Assembly: GCA_028023455.1 (NCBI GenBank)
Contig: JAQFVV010000014.1
Span: forward strand, 2,237,336-2,301,335
Direction of reading: 5' to 3'
Source of the DNA: Epiperipatus broadwayi
Taxonomy: Eukaryota; Onychophora; Udeonychophora; Euonychophora; Peripatidae
DNA: 64,000 bases
Shown here: positions 1 to 10,078 of the stretch, in pieces
How the letters are laid out: each line of letters begins with the position of its first letter
How positions within the stretch are numbered: the stretch's first letter is position 1
Made by a program: the position numbers and the translations under genes
The notes under the pieces: model-generated
Told to the model about the DNA's origin: nothing
The model's input: the letters and a program-made list of their open reading frames with translations, nothing else
The model's database searches: none

Positions 1-59
1 AATAGATGATCTTTATTATTTGAGGTAATATATTGAACCATTGTGGGGTTTTTAATGAG

Positions 60-800
60 AATAAAACAGCCCACAATTCCTTTATAACCCTTTCACATGT
101 TAGACTGAGAGTTCCAGATAGAGGTTAGAATATGATGGATTTTTTTTTTGCTATACCCAATTTTTCTATTCTTTTGATAAGAAGAGAGTTCAAGATCACT
201 CAAAATTGCATGAGCTTTTCTGACATGAGTATTCTTCTTTAGTATGGTAATGGAATTTTTTGTGTCAGCATTTCGCAGTGGATACACTTGCACTAATTTT
301 GAAAAGACTTCATACATTACTAATAAATATCTATATAGAAGAACCGAAGGTAATGGACAATAAAAATTGATGACCTGCAACTCATTCAGGTACTTGAATA
401 CCATGGGTGACATCATCCCAGAATAATTCTTATTAGCTGGTTTATTTTGACATTCATGAAAACTCTTCAATGTGGCAATAACAGATCTATACATAGTTGG
501 CCAGTAGTACCTCTCTGCCATAAGAGCTTATTTATTTTAAATGAGCTGTAATGCTTATATGACCTGTGCACATAATTTACTAATCATTTTCTCAAATTTA
601 GGGATATAACTACCCTCCAGCAATCTATTCTGTTCTTGATTTAAAATGCTAACAATTCTACATTTATTTTATAGCAGTGCAGTTTTTTTCCATTGAGGAG
701 GGATCACCAGCTGGCTGGGGTTTACACTGTTATACTATTGCATCAAATTCTTGCATGTGCATTGGATGTTTGTAAAACCTTCAGTCTCTTATCTCTTTCT
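60..800 (-). pseudogene. Gypsy integrase remnant
   Basis: The longest open part is 93-521 (142 codons). Near its start it carries AERYYWPTMYRSVIATLKSF followed by HECQ, which matches the end of the HHCC zinc-binding domain of Ty3/Gypsy integrases (typically RRYYWPGM...C..C). Just upstream, in another frame, GHISITAH can supply the two histidines. The catalytic core follows as VINFYCPLPS, then RYLLVMYEVFSKLVQVYPL and ILSDLE, equivalents of the family's D-F-x-GPLP, YILVVVDYFSKWVEAYPL and ILSDRG stretches. The first catalytic Asp is replaced (INFY) and the region is frame-broken, so it is non-functional. In the intact element this enzyme inserts the cDNA into the host chromosome. Confidence 0.8.
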
Positions 801-954
801 ACAGATGTATCCAGATCCATTATAAAAATTAATTGGGCTCCTCTAGTGTTAACTTTTGGCCTCTTTCTGGGATTGGATTTCTGCTCTATATATCTGGCAC
901 TATATTATGACTCTTGGAGCAATAGCATATCTGGTAGTTGAGATTTTTGTAAGT

Positions 955-1285
955 ATAGAGCCCATCTTATAAACCTATCATTAGTTAAATAGCACTTATT
1001 TGTAAACACTAAGCTTTTATGATCCATAATTATGTTAATCACAAATCCTAGTAGTAAATGTTTGAGTTTTTTTCAGAGCACATACAATGGCCAATGCTTA
1101 TCTTTCAATCATCTCATATTTACTTTCCACTGGATTCAAGGTCTGACTTAAAACATATAGGACTTGCAGTATTTTTCTGAGTTCTCCTGGAGTAACACCA
1201 CCCCAAAGTGTTTGATAAAATCTGGGTAGGTTAGCATAATGGTTTCTAAAAAATTTTCTTTAAATTTTGTGGAATGCCTTACATT
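955..1285 (-). pseudogene. Gypsy RNase H remnant
   Basis: Minus-strand translation in shifting frames gives TIMLTYPDFIKHFGVVLLQ, then LNPVESKYEMIER and LAIVCALKK, then MDHKSLVF and RWALYLQKS. These correspond in order to the Gypsy RNase H pattern (VLAYPDF...LGAVLSQ, TLNPAERNY...E, LLAVVWALKH, TDHKALV, RWALRLQE). Several stops and frame changes interrupt it. It sits directly between the RT connection segment and the integrase remnant, as expected. Confidence 0.75.
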
Positions 1286-2090
1286 ATTTTCCAGTCCACT
1301 CCCACTGACTTACTTTTCTAAGCAGTTGTACAATCGTTTCATGGTCTGTGGAAAAATTCTTGTAAAACTTTTCAGTAAAAATTGCATAGATTTGAGAATG
1401 ACTTAATTTCCTTTCTATTCTTAGGTTGAGGAATCTAACAATAGCCTCAATCTTGTCAGGATAAGGTCTCACCCTCTGAGCACAAACAATAATGTCTTCA
1501 TGCAGTGTACTGCTTTTTTAGATTTATCCTGATATTTTTTTATTAACACTTCTGAACAAATATGGCTCAATTTTTCAAATGTTCCTGGGAAGAATGCGAT
1601 GCTGTCACTATAACATTGCATCTATATAGTATGTGATGAATTCATTTACCCCTTTGGATAAAGACTCATCCAAACATTGCAGTAACTTTGACCACTGTTA
1701 ATGAGACCAAAGAGAACTTGGTACATGTACATATATCTCTCATAGTGGAATGCAGAATATTTTTGGTCTTCCACGTGGAGGAGCATCTGCCAATAACTTG
1801 ATGTTAAATCAAAAGATGAAAAGTATTACTCCCATAATTCCAACAGAAAATCTATTACATGTGGTCAGGGATAGTGATTACATTTAACTTACATGCATCT
1901 AAACATACTCTCATTGAGCCATCTTTTTTATTTACAATCATCAGAGGTTTTATATATAGGGACTGTTGTTTTTTTTATGATTTCCTATTCTTCCATCTGT
2001 TGTATTTTTTATCTTCTTCATCTTTGTATTTAACTGGAACTGGGTATGATCTACCCTGAAAGTGTGTTTTGGCTTTCCACTTTTATATGG
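1284..2090 (-). pseudogene. Gypsy reverse transcriptase remnant
   Basis: Diagnostic pieces, read from high to low coordinates, are YPVPVKYKDEE (about 2060), NKKDGSMRVCLDACKLNVIT (about 1890), SSFDLTSSYWQMLLHV (about 1800), KYSAFHYERYMYMYQVLFGL (about 1740) and YIDA (about 1625). The last stands where active enzymes have YxDD. The final 62 codons (1284-1472) contain RPYPDKIEAIVRF, the Gypsy RPDPEKIEAI connection segment, and end in WEWTG. The second catalytic Asp is lost and stops intervene, so it is inactive. Confidence 0.85.
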
Positions 2091-2259
2091 TGAATATAAC
2101 CCTTTATAATCCCAAGCATTATGGAAAACACACTTATTTGTGTTGCCATAATATCTTTTGAGTTGACTTTCCCAGTTACTATTGCTCTTTTTTATCTTAA
2201 TTACTTGTATTCCTTATCTACCATATATGATAACTTATTATTATCTTGTCTACTACGAT

Positions 2260-2370
2260 CATTAAACCGAACTTTTTCCATTTTCTATTATTATTAACTT
2301 CTCACCATAATTGATTTTGGCCCTGGTTTGATGCATTTGATCAGACCCTAGTATTGTGTCCTCTAAGTTC
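2260..2370 (-). pseudogene. Possible retrotransposon aspartic protease C-terminal remnant
   Basis: The minus strand reads EDTILGSDQMHQTRAKINYG followed by EKLIIIENG. This resembles the ILGxDFL...Y...I.I.N segment at the C-terminal side of retrotransposon aspartic proteases, just before the RT. The catalytic DTG was not found upstream. Position and pattern fit the neighbouring RT, but the match is short. Confidence 0.5.
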
Positions 2371-2489
2371 TGTCATGTATAATAATGTATGTTGTATTTT
2401 TCCACTTGTTCCAATTGTATTTCCCCATCTACTTGTATGGAATCCAGCTTCACTCCTTCACTGATTGCATAGTTATTTCTGATTTTTTA

Positions 2490-3270
2490 ATGGTAACACC
2501 TACATTGCATCCTTCTGACTTTTCATTTGGTTTAACATTTTGTTAGAGATTATGGAATCTGACTCCATGAATTCAGTAGTTTGTATCTCAATCTCTTGGA
2601 CTTTTTAATGAAATGACTAGGCAGGTTTGTTCAGCTATTTTCTGAACCTTTTCTTCTTCTTTGACTAGTACATTTAAAACTTTGAGTTGTTCCTCTTTTG
2701 CATGCTTTCATCATCTCTAAGTACTTCCAGCATTGCTTCCAACTCTTTGCTCATACATCTCATTAATTTGTTTTGTTTATTTTCTGGCATGCTTTTCTTT
2801 ATTATACTCATAATCTAGCATTTCAGAATGGGATATTCAGTCACTCTTCTTAACTTTGCTATTTGTTTTTAAAAAAACTGTCTATATCCTACCCCTCTTC
2901 TTTTTATACTTTTCTGCTTCTACATCTCTTTGCATCTTTTCTTGCTTTTTAGGGTCCAAAATGTATGCATTAATGTTATCCTCATTAAATAATTACTTGC
3001 TATAATCATTTTTCTTCCACTTTATATATACAAAAACACTCCTCCAAGCTTTATAGGTATTCAAATGGGGTCTCATCTCTCTTCCAAATGTTTTCATTTT
3101 AATTTTATCTAGCATTTTGTTTTCCAAATTCTTATTATTTAAAATATCTCAAAACTCACCCCCAGAACACTCAATTTTCTGCCATCACCTGAACATCCCT
3201 TGACCTAATTCTTTACTCTCACCTTGGGCCATTTACTGTGTTAGCTGATCCCATGTGTTGGGAAGCCATT
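2490..3270 (-). pseudogene. Possible gag remnant of the Gypsy element
   Basis: The minus strand is lysine/glutamate-rich with long helical-looking stretches, for example LDPKKQEKMQRDVEAEKYKK and EEQLKVLNVLVKEEEKVQKI, broken by stops. It lies immediately upstream of the protease and RT, where gag belongs. A start such as MASQHMGSANTVNG (about 3265) is possible. No zinc knuckle or major homology region was recognised, so the call rests on position and composition. Confidence 0.35.
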
Positions 3271-3320
3271 TTCTTCCTTCTGGGCCTACTGTGCCACTAC
3301 AAATTTATACTCTGTCCACA

Positions 3321-3950
3321 AAACTTTTAAGATTACCATTGACCAGTATGAGGGTGTGAAGAAATCTTCAATGATCATAGTGATAATTTTACATATTGCA
3401 CTTAATAAATTTTAAGCTGTAATCTTATGTGGACTCTACTAATTATATTTCATGTTTGAACCAGAGAATACTTAGTTGCTAACATTATAAGAGAATCAAA
3501 GACACTTAAATATGGTTTGAATATTTATTATATTCATTTTAATCCTAATTGTTTTTCAATTTTTTTTCAGTTACAACCCAAACTGACTCCATCTGAAATT
3601 TAAGATGAAAACAAACATAAAATCTTACTTCCATTCATTTTCCTTTAAATACAGTTCATTGTCACTGTTTTATATCTTTTTTTGAGGGATCATGTGCCAT
3701 TATTAGGAGACCTATCTAAGTAGATGTTAGTAGCCAAGAATTGCAATATTATCTGTCATTCAAACCCTCTATATTTCATGTTAAATAATTATATTCAATT
3801 CTTAATGGATGGTCCAAGGGTGCATTGATTGTTTGCAATCTTTGAGCACTCCTTTTATGTATACCATGTTTCTACATAACATTCTTGTGATTGCTTATGG
3901 TCAGAATTCTAAACTAATTTTTTACCCCCACCCCTATTTGTCTTTTTCCA
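3321..3950. other. A+T-rich spacer, nothing recognised
   Basis: This stretch between the Gypsy relic and the candidate small gene is A+T-rich with homopolymers and no open frame or repeat I can name. It could include the decayed 5' LTR of the Gypsy element, but no second LTR copy is available for comparison. Confidence 0.4.
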
Positions 3951-3968
3951 GATAGAGCAGTTAACATT

Positions 3969-3974
3969 TTTATT
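3969..3974 (-). terminator. Candidate polyadenylation signal AATAAA
   Basis: A minus-strand AATAAA lies about 220 bp downstream of the stop codon of the open frame 4193-4483, a normal 3' UTR length. It may define the 3' end of that candidate transcript, at about 3950. In DNA this A+T-rich an AATAAA is common, so the call depends on the gene being real. Confidence 0.35.
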
Positions 3975-4192
3975 GAGACTAGAAACTGTACAAACATTGA
4001 ACATAATAAAATGAATTAAGGAAACTGCATATAATTTTAATGAATAAAAGTTAGTAAAATAACCTGTATAGCCTCCTTTTCTTAATTAAATCAAAATAAC
4101 ATAAAAACACCCCTTTTAAAACCCCACACTATTGTTGAAACTTTTATGTACAACCAACTCAGTTAATGGAGTTTAGAATTTTGTTATGCTAA

Positions 4193-4483
4193 TTAGAGTA
4201 AAAGTTCTTTAAGTAACAGTTCATATTTATCCTGATCAATCAGCTGTTTTACTTTCATCAAGTGGGTACTGTCCATATATATGAGTTCAGTCTGAAAACT
4301 TGTTAAAATTTTACTTTTCTTATTTGGCAATAATTTGGGCAGCTTCAGATGTGGCTGTGAGATGTACTTTTGAGAGGAATGTTTTATATGTTCTCTAGCC
4401 AGAGTACATTTTTGGTATTTGGTAATAATACTATTTAACCTTTCTGATGAGTGCTTACGAGACCTTTCGTTGATGATTGACAT
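4193..4483 (-). CDS. Candidate small single-exon gene, 96 codons, unknown function
   Basis: The open frame starts at the ATG at 4481-4483 and stops at 4193; the codon before it is GTG, so the ATG is preferred. The protein is basic and soluble-looking, with no signal peptide or membrane segment. It opens MSIINERSRKHSSERLNSII, has a lysine/proline-rich middle (LKLPKLLPNKKSK) and ends in a helix-like acidic/leucine tail (YELLLKELLL). Composition is mixed rather than the Phe/Ile/Asn/Lys bias of chance frames here. Two CCAAT boxes stand 167-203 bp upstream and an AATAAA follows. I recognise no family. Alternatives are the last exon of a longer gene, a retrocopy (no poly(A) tail seen), or a chance frame. 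Confidence 0.4.
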   Translation of the reverse strand: MSIINERSRKHSSERLNSIITKYQKCTLAREHIKHSSQKYISQPHLKLPKLLPNKKSKILTSFQTELIYMDSTHLMKVKQLIDQDKYELLLKELLL

Positions 4484-4649
4484 CACTCTAATTCCGTTAT
4501 TTTTAATGCTACGATAACCGTTCTATTGTCAATAGTTAGGTTTTTAAAAGTTCTGTAAGATGCTGCCCTCTTCTGAATTATTTTACAAGTAAAAAATCAA
4601 TAAATGGTTTGTCCAAGCAACTAAACAAAGAAAGGAAGCTTGTTCGCTG

Positions 4650-4683
4650 ATTGGCTCTTAGCTGTCAAAGACATTATGATTGG
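4650..4683 (-). promoter_or_regulatory. Paired CCAAT boxes (NF-Y type) upstream of the small open frame
   Basis: ATTGG occurs at 4650-4654 and 4679-4683, giving two minus-strand AGCCAATCA-type boxes spaced 29 bp apart. NF-Y sites in this arrangement are typical of TATA-less and cell-cycle-type animal promoters, with transcription starting some 60-80 bp downstream. That would put the start near 4570-4600, leaving a 5' UTR of about 100 nt before the ATG at 4483. The motifs are seen directly; promoter activity is inferred. Confidence 0.4.
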
Positions 4684-4689
4684 CTGGAA

Positions 4690-5650
4690 AAGAACAAAGA
4701 AACTGCCTGATCAAAGAAATTAAAGAAGAATGCTAAGATTTTCATTTCGAATATGATAAACAAGTGTTCTAAACTATTATAAAATTATTATTTGAGAAAT
4801 TACAAATCATTTTCATAAAATACACTAAAAAAACAAAATTATTTTAGAAAAATATTGAAGATTTTAGTAAAAATATTTCAGATTTTAGCAAAAAAAATAT
4901 TTTCTTTTCTGTAACGTAAAGCTGAAAAAAAAATTTTGTCAGCAACTCTTTCTTATTTGTTACTTTGTTCACTTTTAAATTTGCTGAAATTGAATATTTT
5001 ATAATAAATAAATAGAAATTTATTTTTGAAAGAACTTTTGTTCACTTTCATAACTTGACAATTTATTAATATACTTTTTATAAACGAATCTAAAGTGAAT
5101 ATAATATTAAAGGTGAAAATATTTTGACAATTGACTTTGTCTTCAGTTTGTGAGTTGGCCAATTAAAAGCTTTGATTTTTACCTGACATGACCAATAATA
5201 TAATTAGTGGTTTATGGGTTAATAAAAGCTCTGGAGATTTTTTTTTTTAACAAAAGCAAACTAAAATTTATATGTTTTTCTCGAACCAGATTCACACTTT
5301 TCAGTTTATTTTTACATACATTTTGACATTTCTAATTTCTGTCATTTTATTCTCACTGCATTTTTAATTAATGAAAAAGTTCTTGCTCAATTTGGCAATA
5401 GATAGACTCTTTAATGATATTTTAACTACAAATACTTTTTCTTGAGTTTCAACAATAGAGTTAATTGTAAAAATCTATAATTTTCCCCCAACCCACATTT
5501 TTCCAAGAAAAACAATAAAAAAAACTTAACAAAAACAAATCTCAATATCTAATTTTATCTTCAGTTATATTTTAAAATACTTTTATAACTATGCATACCT
5601 TTATTAAAATAAAATATATGTACACTTATATATATGGCAGAAAATACCAT
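4690..5650. other. A+T-rich spacer, nothing recognised
   Basis: This stretch contains long A and T runs and short chance frames without family resemblance. It ends in an (AT)n tract at about 5655-5674, at the border of the next repeat block. Confidence 0.5.
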
Positions 5651-5674
5651 CTCAATATATATATATATATATAT

Positions 5675-7867
5675 TGTAACAGTCATATTTGAACATCCAT
5701 GCAACAAAATCCCGAGTTTTGATAAATTCTACCAAGGCTGATCTAGATGAGGGTTTGAGACCAAATCTGACCGCACCTCAGCTCCTTCACCAACATTCTC
5801 TGACTTACTACCTTATGAATGACATATATGAGGTCACACTCGTAATCTCTTAATTTCCACGCTAGGCAATGCAAAGGTAAAATGAGAGACTCGGGGATAA
5901 TTAACTGAATGTTCATAACTTAACCAAACACACTCTCACAACTTATGGCTGATTATCTAATATATACGTTAATTGTTATGAATTGTGATTTAATATATAT
6001 AAAGTAAATAATACTGCAGACGTTAATATGTTTTAAAATTATTTAATATCAACAAAACACAAACAATAACAATTAAAGATACTGCGTATTCCACTCGCAG
6101 GTGGGATGGTGAAAATACGAACTACTCGTTTTGTAATCAATTTTGCTTAACGATCATCATTTATTACATCGTTATACATTAATAATTATTTTTACATCTA
6201 CACTGATGTCTAACTTATGTTCTTCCATTCCTACTCAATTTGTTAAGTGTTAAACTCTAAGAGAGTGACAACTTTTTATACAATGTGTACTTAAATTTAT
6301 TATTCATGCTGAGCGGTCAATACGCTCTTTAAGCAGAATATTCTTAGATAAACTAGATCTTAGGTTCAGATCAATGCTGAACAATTAATATAATATCAGA
6401 TAAGCTGGCATTTTGTAGCATAGCTTCTGAGGCTACGGTGCTATGCAAATTACATCAGAGGTGCGGCTTGAATGTGCCTTTACTCATGAGATTCTGCAAC
6501 GGCTACTTGGTTCTCAGCTATCAGTCGCCTGCTATATGTGAACTTTTACTTTGGATGATTGAACAGCTATAATATATGGTGCTGGATTTGGTGTTCCAGT
6601 TTTTGGAAGTTGAAATGGGAATGACCCTTAAAATCATGATCCCATTCAAGATAGAGGGCTGTCCGAACTAGGGATGATAAGATAGCCCTTAAAACCTAAT
6701 CTTATCTTAATAATTATATCATAGCAAGGCGGAATGCACCTAAGTGCTTAGTAAAGGCCCATTCACATGCTTTTTAAATATTAATTATTACAACTAGTAC
6801 AGTGTGAAATCTATAGTTTCTTCTGCAAACTACCTTATGCCAGTTAGTTAAATAAGCACTGAAATGGTGCTAAAGGAGGACTTTAGTAAAATTGATCTAG
6901 TTTATTAACTACATATTCTCTGAAAATACATTAATGGGGTCTAAAGCATATCTGGGGCTTAAACTTGGCTAACTACTGAATATGCCTTAAATTATCACTT
7001 CTTTTATTTAACCAAACAAACCTTGCAATAAGCAACATGTGTGATATTAAGCTAAACATAGCAGCTCAAATACTGCATCAAAGTAGGTTTCGGACCAGAG
7101 ATATATAAATATGCCAAGCGGCATACATGACTTTACTTGAGAACAAAATGTCTCTTTAAGTTTATAATAATTAATAATCTCTTGCTCCGAAGGCAAAGCA
7201 TAAATCAATAAATGCATTTAACAAAATATATATATATAGATGCAAAAGTATAGGCGTAAATAGGGATAAAAAATAAGGCAAATAAGCTTTTATCAGTTGA
7301 ATTTAAAAAGATTTAAGAATTTGAGATCAGGCAAGATTTACATTTAACTTTTTAAAGTATTTTAAAATTATACAGGTGGAGATACGTTTATCTAATACAG
7401 TTAATTACTTTAAGAGAAAAATACACTTTTTTTTAACATAGTTTGATTAATTTATAAGATTTGAATTTAAGAGTTTGTGCACATGATTTATTATATAGCT
7501 AGCTTTAGGAAAGATTTATAGATTGCTATAGCTTTTAGATTTAGCTTGGATTAGAAGTTGTTACCGATTATTTAACCGAAGGCTTGCAGCTGGCAGTATG
7601 AAACACACATGCATGGGCTGATTTATCTGAGCTGGTTCATCTATGGGCTATCCTTTCAGTAGGGCTGTGGTTTTTGGTCTTGGTCTTTTATAGCAGTTCT
7701 GCTGCTTGAGGAAGCTGGCAATGATGGTCTTTTTAGCCAAATGGTTTTCATAGTAAAATGTGGGCACACTGCCTGGATATGAGCGAACATGAGAGTAAAA
7801 GCAAACTGGAATTATGATTTCTTTTTAGCTGGCCTTTTTATATTTCCTTAACTGCCCCCCTCTTACA
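5675..7867. repeat. Roughly 2.2 kb non-coding block with TGTAAC...CTTACA ends, LTR-like
   Basis: The block is visibly richer in G+C than its surroundings and has no open frame. It begins TGTAACAG right after an (AT)n tract and ends CTTACA, so its two ends are short imperfect inverted repeats of the TG...CA kind. Near the right end the minus strand has a GAGGGGGGCAG purine run and then ATATAAAAAGG, a TATA-like box. This could be a long solo LTR on the minus strand, but no matching 5 bp target duplication was found. A short hairpin with GCATAG/CTATGC arms lies at about 6417-6446. It does not obviously align with the pair of related repeats at about 20050 and 48132. Confidence 0.35.
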
Positions 7868-9428
7868 GTACATTCACAATTTTTATTTTTAGACTTTAAA
7901 ACTTAAGAAGTCTTAATTTCATCCACTTCAAACGAATCGGTTAGATTGATTTCAGGCTTAATTGTTTACTAATTGTTCTTTTTTTATTTCACCAAGATTC
8001 AAGTTCAGCTTATTTTATTGCAAGTTAATTGTCCCATTTTTATTTTATTAAGAATCATAAAGTCTGGGTTTATACCGGCGGTGTCTCTTAAGATTGACCA
8101 AGTTTTTTTTTTTTCTTGAAACATTGAATTCCTTCTCTTTTTCTTTTCTTGAAAGAGATTTAAACTGCAACCATTTTAACATACATGTGAGAAATCTACA
8201 TTTGCTTTTAATTGCTACAAGCAATTAAGTAATTTAGTAATTGGTTAACTTCAAAGATGGTTTGAAATGATTTAGAGAACTTTGTTCTTATATAATACAA
8301 TTTTTCAGCTTAAAACCAATTTAATTATTTAAAATCATAAGATAAATGTTTATAGAAATTATAAGGTGTGTATGTTATATAATGATAATATCAATCAGAT
8401 GTGAATATACAATTTTTAGCAAATAAAAATATTACAAAATGTCTATACAATTATAGCAGATGTGTGTGCATATACAATTACACACATATGCGTAAATATA
8501 TCTTTTATATATGTTAAATTCCCAAGTATATTATTATATATATGTGTTACCTTTAGGTTTGAACTAGGAAATGACCACTATTTTATAGAATAGATGGAAA
8601 CATATGATGATGAAACCAGAAACTTATGATGATGAAATCATACTGTTTCAATATATATATATAATATGTATACATATCCTAATAGATATAATATATTTAA
8701 AAATACATCATAACATAATGAATATGTGATTGGGTATTCTTTATTAACATTTATTGACTTATGGATGTTGTGTTTTAATGGTTTGTGGAAAATAGTCACT
8801 TCTGTTTAATCTATATAAAACTGTTAGATTTATGTTTGACATTACTATTTAGTATCTAAATTCTAATGTCAAACATAAATCTTGATTATGATTGATATTA
8901 TTACTTAATGGTAAATGAATAGAAATATAAACATTGCCTTAATTATCTTTTTATTATGATACAAAAGAATTGCATTGTATATTTTGAGGAAATAACTTTT
9001 CAGTCTTCAAGAACAACAGATTCCATCCATTTATACAAACTCTTAAATCAACCAGTCATACTTAAATATTGTGAATTTACATTTTCATTTTTTAATATCT
9101 ACTTGTATTGAGCAATTAAAAAAGTATTGTATACTTAAGTTATTTTTGGTGCCATTTTGATCTAGTTCTATATATCATTATCTTTTTATATTAAACTTAT
9201 ATAATGTAGTAACCGTATTTCCATCTGTCTTTATCTTAGTCAATGAATTTTTTTCAGATACCAGGAGATTGAATATATATATAGTGCCCCTATGCTTTTG
9301 CACAATGTCCAAGTCACTACTTTTTGAGTTATGTATTCATGCCATTTTAAATAAATAAAATGAAAGTAGATTAAATTCATTTTACTAATAAAATGTGTAA
9401 ACTGTGCTATAAATTTGTCTTCTTTGAT
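7868..9428. other. A+T-rich spacer with short (AT)n tracts
   Basis: No gene is recognised. The stretch contains a perfect 19 bp inverted repeat at 8826-8882, listed separately, and several TATATA tracts around 8465-8690. Confidence 0.5.
8826..8882. repeat. Perfect 19 bp inverted repeat with 19 nt loop
   Basis: Arms at 8826-8844 (AGATTTATGTTTGACATTA) and 8864-8882 are exact reverse complements, separated by 19 nt. An RNA from either strand would fold into a short perfect hairpin. It may be a tiny fold-back element or hairpin RNA; it is shorter than a usual pre-miRNA and nothing shows that it is transcribed. Confidence 0.7.
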
Positions 9429-9441
9429 ATAATTTATAGTA

Positions 9442-10065
9442 AACAAAGGCAAAACTTCCTATACAGTAGTGAACACCCTGTGCCAAACAGAGTAATCAAT
9501 GGATTCCAGAAGGCTTGTGCATAAAATCCTATCTAGTGCCTACTCATCCAAAATCCCCAGACTAGTTTCTGGCTTGTGGCCATCATCACAACAAATTATG
9601 TGCTAGTATAGAGATGGTGATCATGTGATGTTTGATGGTTTAACACCAATCCTGCCTAATAGGATAGTGGTGGCTATGGTTGTTTAAGAGCCAAAAGACA
9701 CTAAAATGTGTGGGTGCTGAATTGAGTTCAGACCCATATGACTATATAAGCTATTGAGCTTAGATTGAAGATATTAACAATGTTTTCAATTTCATTCTAA
9801 AGTAGAGTTAAAAGGTGGCTGCTGGAGGGTTGCATTAGATCCTAAGATCTAGGTGCAGTGCTCTCAGATCCAAGGCTCCTCACTGATGATGGCCACAAGC
9901 CAGAAACTAGTCTGGGGATTTTAGATGAGTAGGCACTAGATAGGGATTTTATGCACAAGCCTTCTTGCATCCATTGATTACTCTGTTTGGCACAGGGTGG
10001 CAGTTTTGCCTTTGTTTACAACAAAATTATGTGCTAGTATAGAGATGGTGATCATGTGATGTTTG
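9442..10065. mobile_element. Fold-back SINE-like element, copy 1 (full, with central module)
   Basis: The element is flanked by an exact 13 bp direct repeat, ATAATTTATAGTA, at 9429-9441 and 10066-10078. It consists of a left arm (9440-9588), a central module, a right arm (9884-10018) that is the reverse complement of the left arm, and a 3' tail ending GGTGATCATGTGATGTTTG. A 47 bp tail sequence occurs twice in direct orientation, at about 9588-9634 and 10019-10065. The target duplication is longer than most DNA-transposon families make and varies between copies, which suggests target-primed retroposition. There is no coding capacity and no clear tRNA-type A/B boxes. Confidence 0.8.
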
Positions 10066-10078
10066 ATAATTTATAGTA

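Larger units (their letters stand above)
60..3320 (-). mobile_element. Decayed Ty3/Gypsy LTR retrotransposon relic, minus strand
   Basis: Reading the minus strand from about 3320 down to 60 gives, in the usual Ty3/Gypsy order, a charged gag-like stretch, a protease C-terminus, reverse transcriptase, RNase H and integrase. Each domain is recognisable only in pieces, and stops and frame changes separate them, so the copy is dead. The integrase runs towards the left edge, so the 3' LTR, if present, lies outside the window. No 5' LTR could be delimited to the right of the gag-like part. The domain order (integrase after RNase H) argues for Ty3/Gypsy rather than Copia. It does not look transcribed as a host gene. 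Confidence 0.85.

Noticed and set aside
5675-7867. Third copy of the repeat seen at about 20050 and 48132
   Set aside because: Only the end motif and size are similar; I could not align the body with the other two.
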